Under the pieces are notes generated by a model that had not been told where the DNA came from, ran no database searches, and worked only from the letters and a program-made list of their open reading frames with translations. 64,000 nt of DNA from Micromonospora luteifusca (GTDB lineage: Bacteria; Actinomycetota; Actinomycetes; Mycobacteriales; Micromonosporaceae): the NCBI RefSeq assembly GCF_016907275.1, contig NZ_JAFBBP010000001.1, forward strand, positions 3,276,001 through 3,340,000. Reading direction: 5' to 3'. Made by a program: the position numbers and the translations under genes. Within the stretch, counting starts at the first letter, position 1; each line of letters starts with the position of its first letter. Below are positions 59,521 to 64,000 of the stretch, piece after piece.

Positions 59521-59910
59521 TCACCCGGCTCGGCTGCGCAGGGTGGCGATCGTCGAGCCAGCGAGCGTGAGCAGGCAGTCGGGGAGCAGCCCATCCGCTG
59601 CCGCGGCACCGAACAGCGCCTCGCCAGTTGGTTCGTCCCGATTGGCGTACGCGCTGACGAAGCGGGCCACCCAGCGGGTGTCGTACTCCGCCTGGTCGAT
59701 GCCCGGGAAGTCCAGCGCCGCTCCGCTGGCCGCCGGGGCGTCACCGAGCATCGTCGCGGCCAGGCACCAGGCGACCCCGTACGCGCCACTCAGGCCGGCC
59801 CGGTCGACGACCGCGTCGAACGCTCCCACCACCGCGTCTCCATCGCCGGTCAGCGCCGAGCGGAGCACCGCGGCGGCGTCGTCGAACGTCTGCTGTGGTA
59901 GGTCCGTCAC
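59521..59910 (-). CDS. hypothetical protein
   Basis: Family not recognised. From GTG 59910 the product has 129 residues, mostly helical: TDLPQQTFDDAAAVLRSALT, VVGAFDAVVDRAGLSGAYG, VAWCLAATMLGDAPAAS, VSAYANRDEPTGEALFGAA and CLLTLAGSTIATLRSRAG. A GTG at 59919 is an equally possible start, and a TTG at 59970 extends the frame. No membrane or signal segment. It is read away from the lipoprotein at 60067. Confidence 0.6.
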   Translation of the reverse strand: MTDLPQQTFDDAAAVLRSALTGDGDAVVGAFDAVVDRAGLSGAYGVAWCLAATMLGDAPAASGAALDFPGIDQAEYDTRWVARFVSAYANRDEPTGEALFGAAAADGLLPDCLLTLAGSTIATLRSRAG

Positions 59911-60066
59911 CCAGCGCACAGTAGGACGCGTGGTCAAGGCCTCAGGACGACCGTTACTCTCCGTGTTCAACGCGAGCTACCTGCGCTTTACGCCACCTCC
60001 ACGGTCCCGCAGCGGGCCTGGGCACGCTAATGTGCGCAGCGGACCTTCGCCGGAGGAAGGACGACC

Positions 60067-61410
60067 ATGCTCGTATCACGCCGCTCGCGGGTGGCCTCAC
60101 TGGCAGCCTGCGCGACGATCCTGCTTGCCACAAGCGCCTGCGGGAATGACAAGGCCGAGGAGAAAAGCGCCCAACAGGTGCGCCTCTATGGCACGGACGG
60201 CAACATGCTCAACTCCTACCCTGCGGAGTTGAAGGAACGTGCCAGTCTCGTCGATGGGATGAAGGGAACCACGCCGCTCACCCCACTGCCCGAGGACTTC
60301 AAGAGCCGGCTACGGTCCGTCGATCCGGCGCTGACGGACTACCTCTACTCCGCGGAGACCTACGACGCTGTGGTGATCGGGGTACTCGCCGCCCAACTGG
60401 CCGGGAGCAACGACCCCGCAGCCATCGCGAAGCAGATCGTCGGCGTGACCAACGACGGTCAGCGCTGCGAGGACCCGGCGACCTGCCTGACGCTGGCCCG
60501 CGCAGGCCAGGACATCGAGTACCGCAGCGTGTCGCTGACCCGGGCGGGCTTCACCGACAAGGGTGAGCCGGCCACCGCGAGCTACGCCACGCTGACCTTC
60601 GACGGGCAGCAGATCAACGACGGCAAGACCGAGTTCGTCGGCGCGGGCACCGAGTCGGCGGCGAGCACCAAGACGCCGCCGAAGCCGAAGAAGCAGCCCT
60701 CGGGAGAGAACCCCGACCAGGAGCCGCTGGTTCTGGGCGGCCTGCTGCCGAAGACCGGTGACCTGGCGATCTCCTACGCGCCGATGGCGGCCGGCGCGGC
60801 GCTGGCGATCAGGGAGGTCAACGCCGCTGGCGGCGCGCTGGGCAAGCCGGTGGTCTGGAAGGACGGCGACGACGGCACCAGCCCGGCGGTGGCCAAGGCG
60901 ACCGTGGCCAAGCACGTGGCGGACGACGTCAGCGTGATCATCGGCGCCGGCGCATCCGGTATCTCCCGGGAGGTGCTGCCGGATGTGGTGAAGGCCGGAA
61001 AGATCCTCTTCTCGCCGTGCAACACCGACGCCGGCCTGACCGACGTGGAGGACAAGGGCCTCTACTTCCGGACCGCCCCGCCGGACAGCCTCCAGGGCCG
61101 GGCGCTGGCCGACGTGATCCTCCGCGACGGGTCGCAGAAGATCGTCATCGTCGCCCGTAAGGACTCCTACGGCGAGGGCCTCCAGGCCACCGCCCGCGAC
61201 GAGCTGCAGAAGGCCGGCATCGCCGCAGACCGCATCAAGCTGCTCACCTACGAGCCGCCGGCCGATGCCGAGGCTCCTCCGGTCGACTTCACCGGTGGTG
61301 CGAAGGAGATCAAGGACTTCGGCGCGGACGCCGTGCTGGTCATCGGCTTCGGCGAATCCGCCCAGGTGATCCGGGCGCTCGCCGACAGCGGGGTGCAGAT
61401 CCGGCACTGA
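60067..61410 (+). CDS. substrate-binding lipoprotein with permuted lobe order (LivJ-like)
   Basis: A 447-residue ABC-type periplasmic-binding lipoprotein: signal peptide with lipobox near LLATSAC (Cys25). Uniquely, the sequence blocks occur in swapped order. Residues about 38-190 (RLYGTDGNM, GMKGTTPLT, YLYSAETYDAVVI, GEPATASYATLTFDG) are normally the C-terminal half, and residues about 220-447 (LVLGGLLPKTGDLA, AAGAALAIREVNAAGGALGK, FGADAVLVIGFGESAQVIRAL) are normally the N-terminal half. A Pro/Lys linker (200-218) joins them, and the protein ends just where YGTDGN would follow. A branched-chain amino acid-like ligand is possible. No permease or ATPase gene is adjacent. Confidence 0.87.
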   Translation: MLVSRRSRVASLAACATILLATSACGNDKAEEKSAQQVRLYGTDGNMLNSYPAELKERASLVDGMKGTTPLTPLPEDFKSRLRSVDPALTDYLYSAETYDAVVIGVLAAQLAGSNDPAAIAKQIVGVTNDGQRCEDPATCLTLARAGQDIEYRSVSLTRAGFTDKGEPATASYATLTFDGQQINDGKTEFVGAGTESAASTKTPPKPKKQPSGENPDQEPLVLGGLLPKTGDLAISYAPMAAGAALAIREVNAAGGALGKPVVWKDGDDGTSPAVAKATVAKHVADDVSVIIGAGASGISREVLPDVVKAGKILFSPCNTDAGLTDVEDKGLYFRTAPPDSLQGRALADVILRDGSQKIVIVARKDSYGEGLQATARDELQKAGIAADRIKLLTYEPPADAEAPPVDFTGGAKEIKDFGADAVLVIGFGESAQVIRALADSGVQIRH

Positions 61411-61430
61411 GCACCGACCGCCGACCTGGG

Positions 61431-61461
61431 ACGGCCGCACCGGCATCGCCGGTGCGGCCGT
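61431..61461. terminator. terminator after permuted lipoprotein
   Basis: ACGGCCGCACCGGC (61431-61444) pairs perfectly with GCCGGTGCGGCCGT (61448-61461) across loop ATC and is followed by TT. It stands between convergent genes. Confidence 0.8.
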
Positions 61462-61474
61462 TTCCGTCCGAGCG

Positions 61475-62227
61475 TCACCGGGGCCGACGGCGCTCCAGGA
61501 ACTCGGTCATCCGCCGGTGCTTCTCCTCGTCCTCGAAGAGCACCGCCTGGCTGACCAGATCGAGCTGCGGGTGCGCGGCGGCGGGCGCGTCCACCGCCAG
61601 CTTGGTCAGCCGCAGCGCCAGCGACGAGCCCAGGGCGATCTCGTCGAGCAACGCGTGCGCCACCGTCAGCAGCTCATCGGGCTCGTCCACCACCCGGTTC
61701 ACCAGACCGATCCGCAGCGCCTCGGCGGCGTCCACCCGCCGGCCGGTGAAGAGCAGCTCCTTGGCCCGGCCCTCACCGATCAACGCGGGCAGCCGGTGGG
61801 TCGCGCCAGCGCCGGCCAGGATGCCCAACCGCACCTCCGGCTGACCGAAGACCGCCCGCGCCGTGCACACCCGCAGATCGCAGGCGTACGCCAGCTCCGC
61901 GCCACCGCCCAGCGCCGGGCCGTCGACGGCGGCCACGGTGGGCAGCGGAAGCGCCCGGATCCGGGCGAAGGCGGCGGAGTTGATCGCGGCCAGGGCGTCC
62001 GTGCGACCCCGTTCGCGGAGCTGGCCGATGTCGGCGCCACCGGCGAAGATGCCGGCCGCCCCACCGGTGAGCAGCAGTAGCCGTGGGCGCGCCTCCAACT
62101 CGGCGCAGACCTGGTGCAGCTCGGCGATCAGGTCAGCGTCGATCGCGTTGCGCTTCTCCGGTCGGTCCAGGGTGACCACCAGCCGGTCCGGCCGCTCCTC
62201 GATCCGCAGCCCACTCGTCGCGCTCAC
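61475..62227 (-). CDS. enoyl-CoA hydratase/isomerase family protein
   Basis: A 250-residue crotonase-fold enzyme: RPEKRNAIDADLIAELHQVC, LLTGGAAGIFAGGADIGQLR, VAAVDGPALGGGAELAYACD (oxyanion hole) and GILAGAGATHRLPALIGEGRAKELL. The Glu positions typical of hydratases are not fully evident (GAGATHR where GxxGxxxR would put a Glu), so isomerase or hydrolase activity is possible. GTG 62227 overlaps the stop of the upstream dehydrogenase (GTGA). The two genes form a beta-oxidation-type pair. Confidence 0.88.
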   Translation of the reverse strand: MSATSGLRIEERPDRLVVTLDRPEKRNAIDADLIAELHQVCAELEARPRLLLLTGGAAGIFAGGADIGQLRERGRTDALAAINSAAFARIRALPLPTVAAVDGPALGGGAELAYACDLRVCTARAVFGQPEVRLGILAGAGATHRLPALIGEGRAKELLFTGRRVDAAEALRIGLVNRVVDEPDELLTVAHALLDEIALGSSLALRLTKLAVDAPAAAHPQLDLVSQAVLFEDEEKHRRMTEFLERRRPR

Positions 62228-63081
62228 TGCTTGACCCCGCCGCTCCACTGGTAGAAGCCGTGCCCGGACTTCTTACCCAGCCGCCCCGCGGCCACCATCT
62301 CCACCAGCAGCGGCGGCGGCGCGAAGCGATCCCCGTACGCGGCCTGGAGCGTGCGGGCGATGTCCAGCCGCACGTCGAGGCCGACCAGGTCGGTGAGCTC
62401 CAACGGGCCGATCGGGTGCCGGTAGCCCAGCACCATCGCCTTGTCGATGTCGGCCGGGCTGGCCACCCCGTCGGCGACCATCCGGATCGCCTCCAGCCCG
62501 AGGGTGACCCCGAGCCGGGAGGTGGCGAAACCGGGCAGGTCGCGTACGACGACGGGGTCCTTGCCCAACCGGCCAGCGAGCGCGATGGCCGCCTCGGTGG
62601 TCTCGTCGGCGGTGGCCGGGCCGACCACGATCTCGAGAAGCGCCATCGCCCAGACCGGGTTGAAGAAGTGCAGGCCGAGGAAGCGCTCGGGCGCGTCCAG
62701 CTCGGCGGCCAGCTCACCGATGGCGATGCTGGAGGTGTTGCTGCCCAGTAGCGCCGGGTGCAGCGCGGCGGCATCACGCAGCACCGCCCGCTTCAGGTCG
62801 AGCCGCTCCGGCACCGCCTCCACGATCACCTCGGGGGCGGGAGCCACCTCGGCGAGCGTTGGGCGCAGCGTGACCCGCTGCCGGTTCGCGGCGGCCTCGT
62901 CGGCGCTCAACTTCCCGCGCTGCACAGCCCGCTCCCACAGCTCGGCGAGCCGGTTCAGCGCGGTCGCGCCCCGCTCAGGGTCCACCTCGACCAGTTCGAC
63001 GGCGTGCCCGGCCCCGGCCGCCACGTATGCGATGCCGAGCCCCATCGTGCCCGCACCGACGACCACGAAACGATCGCTCAT
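62224..63081 (-). CDS. 3-hydroxyacyl-CoA dehydrogenase family protein
   Basis: A 285-residue 3-hydroxyacyl/3-hydroxybutyryl-CoA dehydrogenase: Rossmann FVVVGAGTMGLGIAYVAAGA, then LLGSNTSSIAIGEL, LHFFNPVWAMALLEIVVGPAT with the catalytic His and Asn, DLPGFATSRLGVTLGLEAIR and a C-terminal domain with PADIDKAMVLGYRHPIGPLELTD. It oxidises the 3-hydroxy group with NAD. ATG 63081 is chosen; GTG 63084 is also possible. It overlaps the hydratase downstream by 4 bases. Confidence 0.92.
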   Translation of the reverse strand: MSDRFVVVGAGTMGLGIAYVAAGAGHAVELVEVDPERGATALNRLAELWERAVQRGKLSADEAAANRQRVTLRPTLAEVAPAPEVIVEAVPERLDLKRAVLRDAAALHPALLGSNTSSIAIGELAAELDAPERFLGLHFFNPVWAMALLEIVVGPATADETTEAAIALAGRLGKDPVVVRDLPGFATSRLGVTLGLEAIRMVADGVASPADIDKAMVLGYRHPIGPLELTDLVGLDVRLDIARTLQAAYGDRFAPPPLLVEMVAAGRLGKKSGHGFYQWSGGVKQ

Positions 63082-63256
63082 CACGCCTCCCTGTCCCGCC
63101 TGCCGACGCGCGGGGTCCCCGCCGCGCCGACCGGGGTGTTCCGCCCGCTCCGCTCGCTCATGGTGCGACCCTAGACAGCTCGACGACCCCGCTCATGCGT
63201 GGGGGAGCGCGGGATCGGGTAATGACGGCCCGTCAACCGAGGGAAGGACCACCGAC

Positions 63257-63544
63257 ATGAGCCAGGCACCGGAGAGCGTCACTGACGGGGAGATCGTGGA
63301 GACCCGGGGCGACGAGCGGGTCGAGCTGCTGCGCGCCGACACCAACAACGACGGCAAGACCGACGTGTGGGTGGTGGACACCGACGGCGACGGCAAGGCC
63401 GACCTGTTCCAGTTCGACACCGACGGTGACGGCAAGGTGGACATCACCATGGTCGACATCGACGAGGACGGCCAGCCGGACGAGGTGGTCGACGGCGACG
63501 GCGGCCTGCCGCCCGAGCAGCTTCCCCCGACCGTCCAGGTCTGA
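63257..63544 (+). CDS. cytoplasmic DxDxDG tandem-repeat protein
   Basis: A 95-residue acidic protein with no signal peptide. Residues 28-79 are four exact-length 13-residue repeats: DTNNDGKTDVWVV, DTDGDGKADLFQF, DTDGDGKVDITMV and DIDEDGQPDEVVD. Each holds a DxDxDGxxD calcium-binding-like loop followed by hydrophobic residues, as in EF-hand, dockerin or TSP3 repeats. ATG follows GAAGGA. A compact calcium-loaded beta solenoid is likely, but the ligand and location are inferred. It is divergent from the dehydrogenase pair. Confidence 0.8.
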   Translation: MSQAPESVTDGEIVETRGDERVELLRADTNNDGKTDVWVVDTDGDGKADLFQFDTDGDGKVDITMVDIDEDGQPDEVVDGDGGLPPEQLPPTVQV

Positions 63545-63550
63545 GCCGTA

Positions 63551-63593
63551 CGACGGCCCCTGCCCACCGCGATGCGGAGCGCGGGGGCCGTCG
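63551..63593. terminator. convergent terminator
   Basis: CGACGGCCCC (63551-63560) pairs perfectly with GGGGCCGTCG (63584-63593) just before the stop of the leftward partial gene at 63595. Confidence 0.65.
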
Positions 63594-63594
63594 C

Positions 63595-64000
63595 TCAGTC
63601 GGCGAGCCGCAGGGTGGCCAGGTAGTAGGGGGCGTCCCGGTCGTCCACATCGGTCAACCGCCAGCCGGTGCCGTGCACCAGCGAGGCGAACTCCTCCGCC
63701 GAGCAGACCAGATAGTCGAACCACTCGGTGCCCAGCTCCCGGTAGCGCAGCCGGAGGCGGAGCTGACCGCCGAGCCGGCCCCGACGGCGGTTGCGCTCGT
63801 GGTAGCCGGTGTGCAGCGGGTCGCGGGTGCCGTACGGGTCGGTGCCGTGCGCGATGATCTGCGCCCCCGGTCGGGCCAGCGCGGCGAGCGCGGCCAGGAA
63901 CCCGGGGGCACGTTCCCGGCCCTCGAACAGTCCGAGGTTGTTGCCGAGCAGCAGGAACGTGTCGTACTGCTGGCCGTCGGCGACGTGCGTGTCGACGGTG
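63595..64000 (-). CDS. class I SAM-dependent methyltransferase, C-terminal part (partial)
   Basis: The gene enters from the right edge; about 134 C-terminal residues are present. YDTFLLLGNNLGLFEGRER (motif with the NNLGL loop), FLAALAALARPGAQIIAHGT (strand after the SAM site), TEWFDYLVCSAEEFASLVHG and the closing YYLATLRLAD are typical of class I methyltransferases that act on small molecules. The SAM-binding GxGxG motif and start lie outside the window, so the substrate cannot be guessed. Confidence 0.8.
   Translation of the reverse strand, partial: TVDTHVADGQQYDTFLLLGNNLGLFEGRERAPGFLAALAALARPGAQIIAHGTDPYGTRDPLHTGYHERNRRRGRLGGQLRLRLRYRELGTEWFDYLVCSAEEFASLVHGTGWRLTDVDDRDAPYYLATLRLAD

Overview
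The window reads as a chromosomal segment of a high-GC actinomycete, most likely a Micromonosporaceae (Micromonospora-like). This is inferred from strongly GC-biased third positions, frequent GTG starts, a dnaK-grpE-dnaJ-hspR operon under a HAIR operator, a c-di-AMP (ydaO) riboswitch beside NlpC/P60 genes, a mycothiol-type DinB/maleylpyruvate isomerase protein, F420/luciferase-type enzymes, an LppU/SCO3897-type protein and a dynamin-like GTPase pair. Species was not determined.

Layout. 1-6.0 kb: the tail of a CorC-type protein and a CNNM protein, then cell-wall hydrolases (two NlpC/P60 paralogues around a transglycosylase-like/amidase fusion; the second paralogue has a c-di-AMP riboswitch). 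6.0-7.3 kb: dcd and a divergent PNPOx-like gene sharing a LexA-like box. 7.4-11.4 kb: tRNA-Gly(CCC) followed by an eroded integration hotspot, with an 18-bp copy of the tRNA 3' end and two truncated tyrosine-integrase tails, two envelope genes and a transposase remnant. 11.4-24 kb: accessory metabolism and regulation (divergent AraC/SDR pair, an ECF sigma operon, a coupled regulator/membrane operon, VOC, two DHFR-like proteins, an F420-type oxidoreductase, a questin-oxidase-like gene, a phosphoribosyltransferase). 24-34 kb: an RlpA-like protein, a SpoIIE phosphatase, a FadE5-like dehydrogenase, DUF6458 proteins, SixA, hemolysin III, the pxpBCA 5-oxoprolinase operon and a thioredoxin/NHL protein. 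34-44 kb: an LppU-like repeat protein, a 45-residue small protein, the bkdABC operon, and a repeat-rich secreted protein. 44-54 kb: the dynamin-like operon and the chaperone operon. 54-64 kb: a KhtT/KhtU-like K+/H+ antiporter pair, small hypotheticals, a DUF2786 protein, a substrate-binding lipoprotein whose halves appear in permuted order, a fatty-acid oxidation gene pair, a 13-residue DxDxDG repeat protein and the 3' part of a methyltransferase.

How the genes work together. Peptidoglycan hydrolysis, potassium/proton exchange and the c-di-AMP riboswitch point to cell-wall and turgor control spread over two loci. The bkd complex, FadE5-like enzyme, enoyl-CoA hydratase and 3-hydroxyacyl-CoA dehydrogenase serve acyl-CoA catabolism. 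Several short intergenic spacers carry clear palindromes (LexA-like, CRP-like, HAIR, TetR-like), so local regulation can be proposed gene by gene. The most unusual object is the permuted substrate-binding protein at 60067-61410.
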